Shown one piece after another: positions 23,942 to 33,792 of a stretch of DNA of 64,000 bases; position 1 is the first letter of the stretch; each line of letters begins with the position of its first letter. Both the position numbers and the translations under genes were made by a program. The stretch lies in assembly GCF_023100685.1 (NCBI RefSeq), contig NZ_CP090064.1, forward strand, positions 3,100,001 through 3,164,000, read 5' to 3'. The notes under the pieces were generated by a model. The model was given only the letters and a program-made list of their open reading frames with translations, was not told where the DNA came from and made no database searches. Source of the DNA: Proteus vulgaris (lineage in GTDB: Bacteria; Pseudomonadota; Gammaproteobacteria; Enterobacterales; Enterobacteriaceae).

Positions 23942-25096
23942 ATGACTACACACCTATTTACTTCTGAATCAGTCTCAGAAGGTCATCCAGATAAAATTGC
24001 AGATCAAATTTCTGATGCTGTTCTGGATGCAATTTTAGAACAAGATCCAAAAGCGCGCGTTGCCTGCGAAACTTACGTTAAGACAGGCATGGTTATGGTA
24101 GGCGGAGAAATTACCACCAAAGCTTGGGTCGATATCGAAGAAATTACACGTAATACCGTTCGTGAAATCGGTTATACCAGTTCTGATATGGGCTTTGATG
24201 CTAATTCCTGCGCAGTTATCAGTGCGATTGGTAAACAATCACCAGATATCAACCAAGGTGTTGACCGAGCTGATCCTTTAGAACAAGGTGCTGGTGACCA
24301 AGGTTTAATGTTTGGTTATGCAACAAATGAAACTGACGTATTAATGCCAGCACCAATTACTTATGCTCACCGCTTAGTTCAGCGTCAAGCACAAGTACGT
24401 AAAAGTGGCACTTTACCTTGGTTACGCCCTGATGCGAAAAGCCAAGTTACCCTCCAATACGACAACAATAAAGTTGTTGGTATTGATGCGGTTGTATTAT
24501 CAACTCAGCATTCTGAAGATATTTCACAAAAAGACCTGCATGAAGCGGTGATGGAAGAGATCATTAAACCTGTTCTGCCAGCAGAATGGTTAAATGAGCA
24601 AACTAAATACTTCATCAACCCAACGGGTCGTTTTGTTATCGGTGGCCCAATGGGTGACTGTGGTTTAACAGGTCGTAAAATCATTGTCGATACTTACGGC
24701 GGTATGGCCCGTCACGGTGGCGGTGCTTTCTCTGGTAAAGATCCATCGAAAGTAGACCGTTCAGCAGCTTATGCCGCACGTTACGTTGCTAAAAATATCG
24801 TTGCTGCTGGTTTAGCAGACCGTTGTGAAATTCAAGTTTCTTATGCAATCGGTGTGGCAGAGCCAACATCAATTATGGTAGAAACATTTGGTACTGAAAA
24901 AGTCCCAACAGCACAACTTATTCTGTTAGTACGTGAATTCTTTGACTTACGTCCTTATGGATTAATTCAAATGCTAGATTTACTGCATCCAATCTACCAA
25001 AAAACAGCGGCTTATGGCCATTTTGGTCGCCCTGAATTCCCTTGGGAAGCAACAGATAAAGCAGAAATCTTACGTGAAGCTGCGGGTTTAAAATAA
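23942..25096 (+). CDS. metK: S-adenosylmethionine synthetase
   Basis: MetK makes SAM from methionine and ATP and is essential in most enterobacteria. The 384-aa sequence agrees with E. coli Met[19 protein letters not shown] at residues 10-27, the [12 protein letters not shown] hexapeptide region near 120, and the P-loop-like [19 protein letters not shown] near 260. The upstream met boxes fit known repression by MetJ. It is a single-gene unit with its own terminator. Confidence 0.98.
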   Translation: MTTHLFTSESVSEGHPDKIADQISDAVLDAILEQDPKARVACETYVKTGMVMVGGEITTKAWVDIEEITRNTVREIGYTSSDMGFDANSCAVISAIGKQSPDINQGVDRADPLEQGAGDQGLMFGYATNETDVLMPAPITYAHRLVQRQAQVRKSGTLPWLRPDAKSQVTLQYDNNKVVGIDAVVLSTQHSEDISQKDLHEAVMEEIIKPVLPAEWLNEQTKYFINPTGRFVIGGPMGDCGLTGRKIIVDTYGGMARHGGGAFSGKDPSKVDRSAAYAARYVAKNIVAAGLADRCEIQVSYAIGVAEPTSIMVETFGTEKVPTAQLILLVREFFDLRPYGLIQMLDLLHPIYQKTAAYGHFGRPEFPWEATDKAEILREAAGLK

Positions 25097-25133
25097 TCCT
25101 CTGCTATTAACATCACGCTATTAACTATTTGAT

Positions 25134-25163
25134 AAAACCACATCTTTTGAGATGTGGTTTTTT
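25134..25163 (+). terminator. Terminator of metK
   Basis: AAAACCACATCT pairs with AGATGTGGTTTT around TTTG, followed by further T. It begins about 38 bp after the metK stop. Confidence 0.88.
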
Positions 25164-25192
25164 ATTGCTGTTCATTTTATTTCTAAATCTAT

Positions 25193-25219
25193 AAAAAAAA
25201 CCCCGCAATCAACACGGGG
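25193..25219 (-). terminator. Terminator of bcsG
   Basis: On the minus strand CCCCG (25219-25215 complement) pairs with CGGGG and is followed by eight T. It is about 60 bp after the bcsG stop. The metK and bcsG terminators together insulate convergent transcripts. Confidence 0.8.
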
Positions 25220-25277
25220 ATCTCAAAAGGAGAAAACGAGAACATAGACTTATAATGAAATGATTTTCTATAACAAG

Positions 25278-27032
25278 TTAGTTAGGATAATTAATCCACT
25301 CACCTCCATTTAACTTGATATAAGACTGACCTTGATAATCAACCACAATGGTAGCTTGGTTTTCTGCAACATTGGCTGTTTGAGGTAATCCGCTGGCTAA
25401 TGCATTCCAATCAATAGAAGATTGATTAAAAACATCACCATTCACATTACGAGAGATAAATTCAGACAAGGCCAAATAGCTACTTGGCTCTTCAACAATC
25501 ACAGGTGGATAAAATTGTGCTCTATCTTTGATCCCTGTAAAACGAATACCGACAGGTACTGTGGTAATACTTTGACTAGGAATGTCTCTTAAACCTGACA
25601 TCTGTGTTTTATCACCTAGTAAAGCGGCGCCATGTTCCGGCACAATGACTACCATCACTTTTCTTCCTTTTTTATCTAACTCATTCATAAAGTTATCTAA
25701 ACTGTCTAATAAAGTGCTGGCTCGCTTACCGTAATCAGCGGTGTTATTTTCCCCTACAAAACGATTACCATCATGTAATGACACTAAATTCACAAACGTC
25801 ACACTACGACTCTCATTTGATTGTTCACGTCCTTGCAACCAACGCATCAACGTCTCTTTGTCGTTATAAATTTTAGTGCCGTCAAAGGCCGTTATTTGAT
25901 GAGAAAGATTCTCTTGATCTTGTAAGGCGATATTAAGATTACCAAGTTGCTGAACTTCTTGAAGATAATTGCCAAACTTCCCGTTATGATCGAGCACCAA
26001 TTTCTTTGCAAAACCTAACGAAGATAAATTGTCCATTAACAAGCATTGTGTATCGGTCGGATCATATAAATCAGAATGGTGAGTTTGACCACAACTAGCA
26101 CGTAATAATCTTAGTGATGCAGGGCCACTATAAGAAGATACGGTATTAAAGTGACTAAATAGCACATCAAAATTTCCCCAAATAGGATGCTCTTGTAGCC
26201 CTACAGCTGCGGCATCCGCTGTTGAAAGTGAACAAATATTAATAATTAAGATATCAAAAGGTTGAGCATCTGCAGACAACTGCACTGGGAATGGCGTTAT
26301 ACGTTTTTTCTCATAGCTATAAAATTGAGTTAACCAATCATCTAATACTTTATTATTAAACTGATGTTTTTGGGGAGGATAAAGTGTTCCCATTACTGTT
26401 TGTTCTACCGGTTTCGTAATAACTTCAGGCGCTACAGGTGTCACAGCTGGAGATCCAACAGTTGCGGGTAACACTTCAATTTCACTGGCTCTTTCACTAC
26501 TTATCTCATTATTGACACTATTTTCTTGGGTAAAGCTATTGGCTGAAACAGCAGGTACCATACCTTGCGAAAAATGGGTAAACCCTCCAATATTTAACCA
26601 AAGGACCCCCGCAATGATAAAGACAGAAACCCTTACCCACTGCTCAATAAACAGGTAAGCCACCAGCAAAATAAAGGCAACACCGATCATTTTAATGTTG
26701 ATAAAATTAACAGATAATTCAACAAGATAATCAAACGAAAACTGTTTAAGTTGTCCACCTTGCGCTAATACCGTTGAAAAGCTGGGCAACCATGTATCAT
26801 GATAAAATAAAATGGCTCCGATAGGGATAGCAATCCAATTGCGCATTTTATGCCAAATGTTTTTAGGTAATGGAAACAATAAAAATGCGAGGAAAAGTAG
26901 ATTACTAAAAGCATCAAAATTTAAATAACCATACCAAAGTAAAACAAACTTTAGTAAAAAATAGAAATTCCATGCTCCCAACCCATGCCAGTAATGTAAA
27001 AAATCGAATTGGGTTGAATTAGACTTGTTCAT
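25278..27032 (-). CDS. bcsG: Cellulose phosphoethanolamine transferase BcsG
   Basis: BcsG adds phosphoethanolamine to cellulose in the periplasm. The 584-aa protein has four to five membrane segments in the first 160 residues, a Ser/Thr/Val-rich linker to about 215, and a zinc-dependent alkaline-phosphatase-type domain. The nucleophile serine lies in TVSSYSGPASLRLLRASCGQTHH, and the metal-binding PEHGAALLGD and LHDGN motifs are present, as in E. coli BcsG. It runs divergently from bcsRQABC, as bcsEFG does in E. coli, but bcsE and bcsF are not next to it. Confidence 0.94.
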   Translation of the reverse strand: MNKSNSTQFDFLHYWHGLGAWNFYFLLKFVLLWYGYLNFDAFSNLLFLAFLLFPLPKNIWHKMRNWIAIPIGAILFYHDTWLPSFSTVLAQGGQLKQFSFDYLVELSVNFINIKMIGVAFILLVAYLFIEQWVRVSVFIIAGVLWLNIGGFTHFSQGMVPAVSANSFTQENSVNNEISSERASEIEVLPATVGSPAVTPVAPEVITKPVEQTVMGTLYPPQKHQFNNKVLDDWLTQFYSYEKKRITPFPVQLSADAQPFDILIINICSLSTADAAAVGLQEHPIWGNFDVLFSHFNTVSSYSGPASLRLLRASCGQTHHSDLYDPTDTQCLLMDNLSSLGFAKKLVLDHNGKFGNYLQEVQQLGNLNIALQDQENLSHQITAFDGTKIYNDKETLMRWLQGREQSNESRSVTFVNLVSLHDGNRFVGENNTADYGKRASTLLDSLDNFMNELDKKGRKVMVVIVPEHGAALLGDKTQMSGLRDIPSQSITTVPVGIRFTGIKDRAQFYPPVIVEEPSSYLALSEFISRNVNGDVFNQSSIDWNALASGLPQTANVAENQATIVVDYQGQSYIKLNGGEWINYPN

Positions 27033-27884
27033 TTTGATTTCCTACTTATTAGTATAAATAAATCCAACTCGACAGTTATATGATGATTCATATCTGTCTT
27101 TTTATTACTTCTGATATTAAATTAACTACTAAATAAAGATATAAGAGAATATTTATTTAACCACTTAGTAAAAACCCTTAAATAAAAAAAACAAAAAAGA
27201 AATTAACCAGACGGATACTGGCCTCTTATATAAAAATAAAGATAATAATAAAAACCAACTTATTTAAGTCGGTATTAAAAGAAAACACTCAAGCTTCTAT
27301 TTATATAATAGCCACTATTTTTAAAAATGGTGCATTATTTTCATTAATTAATAAAACACAGAGTTATCTTATTTTTATATTTCTAAACAAAAACAAAATA
27401 AGCAACAGATAAATAACAATTTAAAAACACCAACTACGATAAATAAATAATTCACTTAATATAAAAACATAAATAATCAAAAAGTGACTATCTAATAATA
27501 ACTTTTTGATTAAAAATGATTAAGATCAATATACAATAATGAACATCATAATTAAATAATTTAATATATTGTTATAAACAGGCAATTTACAATTCTTTTT
27601 CTTTGCCTTATTTTGCAGTTAAACTCATTTGTTCATTATTTGAAAAGTCAATTATTAAAAAAACAAAATATAAATTAAAAAGAAAAACCAATAACCACCC
27701 ATTACATAAAAAAGATAATAAATATCTATTTTATGTGTTTTTACGTAATTGAAATAATTATTTTTAAAGCATATTCTAAAATGGAAGTTTTAAATAATTA
27801 GTAAACAAGATTAATTAAACATTCTTTTGCCGGGAATTTAATCCTGGAAAGGATTTATTTTGTTTTTATCTAGAGGTTATTAAT
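27033..27884. other. Very AT-rich divergent control region of the cellulose locus
   Basis: About 850 bp between bcsG and bcsR. I see no bcsF-like or other credible ORF on either strand. Base composition is even more AT-rich than the window, typical of H-NS-silenced or RpoS/CsgD-controlled surface genes, but I cannot assign specific sites. A near-perfect hairpin CCACTATTTTTAAAAATGGTG lies at about 27313-27333. Confidence 0.5.
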
Positions 27885-28076
27885 ATGAAAAATGAAACTT
27901 TTATTAACTCAAATATAAAAATAGAAAAAAATAATCTAAATAAGGACATCGATAAATTAAAAAAATTATTTTCATTAAATAACTATCACTATCAGGATAT
28001 TAATAAAGAAGAAGAAAATAGTGTGCTTATTTATCGATGGCCATTACTCAATGCATTTCATTACATGACTAAATGA
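27885..28076 (+). CDS. bcsR: Cellulose biosynthesis protein BcsR
   Basis: BcsR is a small protein that forms a stable cytoplasmic complex with BcsQ and is needed for cellulose synthesis in E. coli. The 63-aa product shares the family core: I-x-x-LK-x-x-FSL, then Y-x-DI, and near the end RWPLL-x-x-F (here YRWPLLNAF). The N-terminal 20 residues are Lys/Asn-rich and unlike E. coli. AGAGG lies upstream of the ATG. Its stop overlaps the first possible bcsQ start, so the two genes are coupled. Confidence 0.85.
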   Translation: MKNETFINSNIKIEKNNLNKDIDKLKKLFSLNNYHYQDINKEEENSVLIYRWPLLNAFHYMTK

Positions 28077-28084
28077 GGCTAACT

Positions 28085-28822
28085 ATGCCACTTATTGTAC
28101 TAAAAGGGATACGAGGCGGAGTGGGTACAACATCCACTGCAATTGCTCTTGCTCGGCAATTTAACCAACAAAATAAAAAAGTGCTTATTATTGATAATTG
28201 CACTGAAAGTATTTTGTCTTATTATTTCCCTGCACAGCAAGAAATGACCACATTAAGTCAGGCATTATTGGCACAAACCCCTATAGAGGAGTGTCTTTTT
28301 AGCTATCGATCACACTATCAAGTTTTACCCTTTGGTTTTGTTAACACGAAGGATAATTTACTCTTACAGTTATCATTTTCAGCAAAACAGCATTTCAATC
28401 ACTTTTTATCATCCTTTATTCAACTGCATCCAGACGCCATTATTTTAATGGACTTGCAACATACACAAGATACGTTATTTACCCCTTGGATAGAAAAAGC
28501 AGCTATTTTTTTCACTGTTGCAATGGCTGAAAGCAACTGCCATATCCGCCTAAATCAACATGAATTTAGTAAAAATGAGTACATACTCATTAATCAATTT
28601 CGAGCAACTAGCCAAGTTCACCAAGATTTTTATCAATTTTGGCAAACTACTTCTTTTCCCTTATGCCCAATGGTTCTTCATCGAGATGAGGCGTCATTAG
28701 AAGCCTGTGCCTCACGTTTACCTTTATATGATTATCGAGCCAATTGCATGTTAGTTGAAGAAATTACACAACTAACCCAATGGTGTATTCCGTTATTAGA
28801 GAGGAAAGAAGGACAGCCATAA
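28085..28822 (+). CDS. bcsQ: Cellulose biosynthesis ATPase BcsQ (MinD/ParA family)
   Basis: BcsQ is a ParA-like ATPase that binds BcsR and places the synthase. The product begins MPLIVLKGIRGGVGTTSTAIALA, with the deviant Walker A motif in which T replaces the terminal K-T pair, as in other BcsQ. Later it has NCHIRLNQH, ILINQFR and the VLHRDEASLEA segment known from E. coli. I chose ATG 28085 over 28073 because GAGG lies six bases upstream of it. The stop overlaps the bcsA start (TAATG). Confidence 0.9.
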   Translation: MPLIVLKGIRGGVGTTSTAIALARQFNQQNKKVLIIDNCTESILSYYFPAQQEMTTLSQALLAQTPIEECLFSYRSHYQVLPFGFVNTKDNLLLQLSFSAKQHFNHFLSSFIQLHPDAIILMDLQHTQDTLFTPWIEKAAIFFTVAMAESNCHIRLNQHEFSKNEYILINQFRATSQVHQDFYQFWQTTSFPLCPMVLHRDEASLEACASRLPLYDYRANCMLVEEITQLTQWCIPLLERKEGQP

Positions 28823-31407
28823 TGCCATCATCTTTCGATGCCAAGCAAAAAACAGAAAAGAATGTGCCACAACACATTCTTATTCGTTATTACAAATTCT
28901 ATCGCCATAACGGAGCCTCTCGTAGTGCAGCCATTGTTAACGAGCTATTTATCGGCATTATGTGGATTTTTTTACGAATGGAATCACCTTTTTGGCGAAA
29001 AATAGCTAGAAAACAGCGTGAGTTATTTCCTCATATTAACCCTCGTTGCCCTAAAATTTTCGATCCCTTACGCTATTTATTACAAAGTATTTGGCTGACA
29101 TGTCATTACATTGGGTATTTATTGGTAAAGAAACCAACTCAGTTTATTTCCCATATCCGAAACCTATACAAAAAATTCTTTGTTCAGGTTTCACCTATTG
29201 CAATTGAAATCATTCAACACAAGAAAAAAAACACCCCCATTTGGCAATATTTGCTTTACTCTGCCATTGCTGTTTTAGCTATTTTCTTTATTTTACTGAG
29301 TATTACCCAGCCATTTGATCTCACTTTCCAATTTGTTTTTGTCATTGTTCTTTGGTTAGTAGCTTTGGCGATCCGTGAGATCCCTGGTCGCTTGGCCTCC
29401 ATTGCCATGATTATGTTGGCACTCACCATTGCATGTCGATATATCTGGTGGCGTTATCAATCTACGCTGTATTGGGTTGATAATTTTAGTCTTTTTTGCG
29501 GTTTACTGCTGTTACTTGCTGAAACTTACGCATGGTGTGTGCTATTTCTCAGCTTTATGCAATGTATTTGGCCACTGCATAGAAACCCAGTTTCTATGCC
29601 TGAAGATATTACAAAATGGCAAAGTGTCGATATTTTTATCCCCACCTATAACGAAGATCTGCAAGTGGTTAAACCCACTATTTATGCCAGCTTAAATTTA
29701 GATTGGCCTAAAGATAAACTCTCTATTTATTTACTTGATGATGGTAATCGCCCTGAATTTAAAGCATTTGCACAAGAAGTGGGTATTCGTTATATCGCAC
29801 GTGAAAAACATGACTTTGCCAAAGCAGGTAATATCAATCATGCATTAACACACGCAACAGGTGAGTTTGTCGCTATCTTTGACTGTGACCATATTCCAAC
29901 ACGTTCATTTTTACAATTTACGATGGGTTGGTTTTTAAAAGACGAAAAAATGGCATTAGTACAAACACCTCACCATTTTTTCTCACCCGATCCATTTGAA
30001 CGTAACTTAGGCAATTTCCGTGAAACACCAAATGAAGGCACACTATTTTATGGTTTAGTTCAAGATGGAAATGATACTTGGAATGCGGCATTTTTCTGTG
30101 GCTCTTGCGCAGTTATACGCCGCACAGCACTAGATGAAATTGGCGGTATTGCTGTTGAAACTGTCACCGAAGATGCGCATACCTCATTACGTTTACATCG
30201 CCATGGTTGGCGATCTGCCTATATCCGTATACCACAAGCTGCTGGGCTAGCAACTGAATCATTATCAGCACATATAGGGCAACGTATTCGATGGGCAAAA
30301 GGTATGGTACAAATATTTCGCCTCGATAATCCTCTATTCGGTAAAGGACTGAGCATTCCTCAACGCCTCTGTTATTTAAATGCCATGTTGCATTTTTTCT
30401 CAGGCATTCCTCGTATGATTTTCTTATTAGCCCCTCTGACATTTCTTATTTTTCACGCCTATATCATTTATGCGCCTGCTATCGCTATCGCCTTATACGT
30501 TGTGCCATATTTGATCCACATATCTCTGGCAAGTGCGAAATTACAAGGTGCTTATCGCCACTCATTTTGGGGTGAGGTCTATGAAACAATTTTAGCGTGG
30601 TACACCACTAGACCTGTATTAAGCACACTATTTTCCCCATATAAAGGCAAATTCAACGTCACTGAAAAAGGCGGAGTGATGGAAGAAGGGTTTGTTGATT
30701 GGAATATTAACCGCCCTTACTTAATCTTTTTCAATCTCAATTTATTGGGCATTTTATTTGCTTTTTGGCGTATAGCAACTGGCGATCCTGACGAAGTTTG
30801 GGCTGCTGTCATGTGTTTATTATGGGTTTGCTATAACCTTGTCTTACTAGGTGTTGCAATTGCCGTTTCTGTTGAAACTAAACAACAACGCCGTTTCCCT
30901 CGCGTTAGAGTCAAGGTTCCGGCTATGTTGTTGTTAAACAACGGAGCTCTATACAGATGCTATCTCTATGATTTCTCTGATAATAGCTGCGCTATTTTAT
31001 TGCCTGATAATGTCACTCTCTCTTTACCTCAAAATGAAAATATCACGCTACTGTTGAGCCAAAATCAGCGAGAGCATGCTTTTAAAGCCAATATTTCACG
31101 TATAGATGGACAAATTATTGGGTTGCAACTACTTGAAATGACCACGCAAAAAGCCATTGATTTTACAGCTTGTACCTTTGATAGAGCTGATACCTGGGCT
31201 GATTGGCAACACGATCTTCCTGTGGATAAACCTTTAAATAGTCTAAAAAATATTATTTTCATCAGCATGCAAGGCTATAACACCTTGTTAAAACGAGCAC
31301 CTTACTTTATTTATGCCACTTTCCGCCTACTTGGCCTCTTTTTGCTGTGGCTTTCATCTTTACTCCCTCAACACGTTAATGTTTCAAAAATATTGCATCA
31401 GTCTTAA
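28822..31407 (+). CDS. bcsA: Cellulose synthase catalytic subunit BcsA
   Basis: BcsA polymerises UDP-glucose and exports the glucan through its own membrane channel when c-di-GMP is bound. The 861-aa protein has membrane segments at about residues 140-240, a GT2 domain with LLDDGNRPEF, DCDHIPTRSF (the DxD pair), TEDAHTSLRLH and the QRIRWAKGM (QxxRW) motif. More membrane helices follow, then a C-terminal PilZ domain. PilZ has the RxxxR in QRRFPR, but the second motif reads DFSDNSC where D-x-S-x-x-G is expected (E. coli DFSDGG). The start at 28822 has AGAAGGA upstream; earlier in-frame codons lie inside bcsQ. Confidence 0.95.
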   Translation: MPSSFDAKQKTEKNVPQHILIRYYKFYRHNGASRSAAIVNELFIGIMWIFLRMESPFWRKIARKQRELFPHINPRCPKIFDPLRYLLQSIWLTCHYIGYLLVKKPTQFISHIRNLYKKFFVQVSPIAIEIIQHKKKNTPIWQYLLYSAIAVLAIFFILLSITQPFDLTFQFVFVIVLWLVALAIREIPGRLASIAMIMLALTIACRYIWWRYQSTLYWVDNFSLFCGLLLLLAETYAWCVLFLSFMQCIWPLHRNPVSMPEDITKWQSVDIFIPTYNEDLQVVKPTIYASLNLDWPKDKLSIYLLDDGNRPEFKAFAQEVGIRYIAREKHDFAKAGNINHALTHATGEFVAIFDCDHIPTRSFLQFTMGWFLKDEKMALVQTPHHFFSPDPFERNLGNFRETPNEGTLFYGLVQDGNDTWNAAFFCGSCAVIRRTALDEIGGIAVETVTEDAHTSLRLHRHGWRSAYIRIPQAAGLATESLSAHIGQRIRWAKGMVQIFRLDNPLFGKGLSIPQRLCYLNAMLHFFSGIPRMIFLLAPLTFLIFHAYIIYAPAIAIALYVVPYLIHISLASAKLQGAYRHSFWGEVYETILAWYTTRPVLSTLFSPYKGKFNVTEKGGVMEEGFVDWNINRPYLIFFNLNLLGILFAFWRIATGDPDEVWAAVMCLLWVCYNLVLLGVAIAVSVETKQQRRFPRVRVKVPAMLLLNNGALYRCYLYDFSDNSCAILLPDNVTLSLPQNENITLLLSQNQREHAFKANISRIDGQIIGLQLLEMTTQKAIDFTACTFDRADTWADWQHDLPVDKPLNSLKNIIFISMQGYNTLLKRAPYFIYATFRLLGLFLLWLSSLLPQHVNVSKILHQS

Positions 31408-31466
31408 AGGAAAACTCCGTTTTTTGGGAATTTATTAATAAACAATAAGATCATTGGGTAACAATA

Positions 31467-33788
31467 ATGAAAAAACGTTTTCTCATACTTGCCTTATTTA
31501 TGCTGACTTCTTCAGTTCATGGAGATGAAACGCAAGAAGTGCAAACGAATACTTCAGTGCCACCGGTCACAATAACTGAAGCAACATCTGAAATTATTTC
31601 TCAAGCAGAACCAGTAAATACACCATTGTCATCTGGTGATATAACACCTTCTGTACGTCAAAAAATACTGAAATTTGCAAATACAGCCCCTAGCTATGGC
31701 GCTATTCATTTAACCGGAGTCAGCCCAGATGGCTATTTAGAATTTGGTGTACGGAGTGATGAATATGTTTCAAAGGCGACCCTAGATTTAGAATTCACTC
31801 CTTCGCCGTCTTTACTCCCTGTCGAGTCTCATCTTAATGTCTATTTAAACGATGAAATGATGGGGGTTATTACTCTAAAACCAGAAGATTTAGGTAAGAA
31901 AAATCAGATTACCCTACCGATTGATCCACTTTTCATTCAAGATTTTAACCATATAAAACTCTCTTTTATTGGTCACTATCGTGAAATTTGTGAAAACCAA
32001 GCCAATACTACGCTTTGGCTTGACGTCAGTAAAAATAGTCAATTAAATCTGACCTTTCAGTCACTCCGTTTAAGTAATGAATTAGCGCATTTTCCTGAGC
32101 CATTCTTTGATAGTCGTGATTTCGGTTCAATAACTCTACCGATGGTTTTCAACCAATCACCTAACCTCACTCAACAAAAAGCGGCTGCAATACTCACCTC
32201 TTGGTTTGGTACTCAAGTCGATTGGCGTCAGCAAAATTATCCTGTGTATTACGATGCATTACCAAATCAACACAGTATTGTTTTTGCGACCAATAAACAA
32301 AAACCTGAATTTTTAAAACAGCATGCTGATGTTAATGCTCCCACTATCGAGATGCTGACACATCCAACAAATCCTTATATCAAATTACTTCTTATTATGG
32401 GACGTGATGATAATGATTTGATCACTGCTGTAAATGGCATCGCTCGTGGGCAAGTTATTTTTAGAGGAAATGTTGTCACTATCAATGAAGTAGAAAAGCT
32501 TATCCCTCGCGAGCCTTATGATGCACCCAAATGGGTACAATTAAATAAACCTATTTATTTTAATACGTTACAAGATTATGCAGGTCAATTGCAATCACGG
32601 GGATTAAAACCTAATCCGATTACGTTAAATATGACCTTACCACCTGATCTCTTTATGTTTAATAATACGGGATTACAAATGCAATTGCGTTATCGCTATA
32701 CCGCACCTGCATTTCAAGATAATTCTCGCATGTCTATTTCAGTAAATGACCATTTTATTAAGTCCTATCCTCTCGAAAAAGATAAAAAAGACAATCTTGT
32801 CATTGCTTATTTACCGCTTATTCAAGGTTGGATTGAGCATAAAAATTTATTGAATATCCCTGCAGTAAAATTAGGTGAACGTAACCAAATTACATTTGCA
32901 TTTGATTACACTAATCCAATACCGGGAGGTTCAGCTGACCAGTGTATTACTTATCAACCCGTTCCAAACGCTGTTGCTATTGATGATTTATCCAGTTTTA
33001 ATTTTACAGGTGATTATCGACATTATATTGCCTTACCTGATTTACGTGTTTACAGCCACGCAGGCTTCCCGTTTAGCCGTTATGCCGACCTTTCTGAAAC
33101 ACTAATTTTTGTCAATCAGCAACCGTCACCGACGCAGTTATCGACTCTTTTGATCTCTACAGGGAATATTGGTGCTCAAACAGGCTACCCAGCGCTTAAT
33201 GTTTCGCTAACTGATTCATTAGAAGAGCTGCAAAAAAGGGATGCCGACCTACTCCTCATTGGGACTATTCCACCCGCATTAAATAATGACAAACAGATGA
33301 ACGTATTGATTGATAAGGCACGTAGTGAAATTACATTGCCTTCTCGTGAGATCAGTATATTTAGTCATACTAGCTATCAACCGACAGATAAACGTCCTGA
33401 TAGTCGGATCTCATTGACCTCTAAGGGATCAATGGGCGCCATTATCGGATTCCAATCACCGTTCTTTTCACAACGTAGCGTGGTCGCGCTGTTAGCTGAC
33501 AGTACCCAAGGTTACAAGCTATTAAATGAAGCTATTAGTGATAGCGGTAAACGTGATGCAATGCATGGCTCCGTGGTATTAGTCAGAGAATCTGGCGTTA
33601 ATAGCTTACGTGTTGGTGATACATATTACGTAGGTTACTTACCTTGGTGGGAGGAAGTTTGGTATGTCTTTGCTTCTCACCCAGTCTGGCTTGGTTTAGC
33701 GGCAATCATCGGTATTATTCTTGTCTCTCTTCTTATTTGGCGAGCAATGAAAATAAGAAGCCAACGTCGTTTAGCGGCTAAGGACTAA
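31467..33788 (+). CDS. bcsB: Cellulose synthase regulatory subunit BcsB
   Basis: BcsB is the periplasmic partner of BcsA, tethered to the inner membrane and guiding the glucan. The 773-aa product has a signal peptide (about residues 1-19, MKKRFLILALFMLTSSVHG), two alternating carbohydrate-binding-like and flavodoxin-like modules, and one C-terminal membrane anchor at about residues 740-760 (VWLGLAAIIGIILVSLLIW). Typical BcsB segments include YLEFGVRSDE, LDVSKNSQL and the DGWxxF-like GDYRHYIALPDL. It lies 59 bp after bcsA and 4 bp before bcsC. bcsZ, found after bcsB in E. coli, is missing. Confidence 0.92.
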   Translation: MKKRFLILALFMLTSSVHGDETQEVQTNTSVPPVTITEATSEIISQAEPVNTPLSSGDITPSVRQKILKFANTAPSYGAIHLTGVSPDGYLEFGVRSDEYVSKATLDLEFTPSPSLLPVESHLNVYLNDEMMGVITLKPEDLGKKNQITLPIDPLFIQDFNHIKLSFIGHYREICENQANTTLWLDVSKNSQLNLTFQSLRLSNELAHFPEPFFDSRDFGSITLPMVFNQSPNLTQQKAAAILTSWFGTQVDWRQQNYPVYYDALPNQHSIVFATNKQKPEFLKQHADVNAPTIEMLTHPTNPYIKLLLIMGRDDNDLITAVNGIARGQVIFRGNVVTINEVEKLIPREPYDAPKWVQLNKPIYFNTLQDYAGQLQSRGLKPNPITLNMTLPPDLFMFNNTGLQMQLRYRYTAPAFQDNSRMSISVNDHFIKSYPLEKDKKDNLVIAYLPLIQGWIEHKNLLNIPAVKLGERNQITFAFDYTNPIPGGSADQCITYQPVPNAVAIDDLSSFNFTGDYRHYIALPDLRVYSHAGFPFSRYADLSETLIFVNQQPSPTQLSTLLISTGNIGAQTGYPALNVSLTDSLEELQKRDADLLLIGTIPPALNNDKQMNVLIDKARSEITLPSREISIFSHTSYQPTDKRPDSRISLTSKGSMGAIIGFQSPFFSQRSVVALLADSTQGYKLLNEAISDSGKRDAMHGSVVLVRESGVNSLRVGDTYYVGYLPWWEEVWYVFASHPVWLGLAAIIGIILVSLLIWRAMKIRSQRRLAAKD

Positions 33789-33792
33789 GGCT

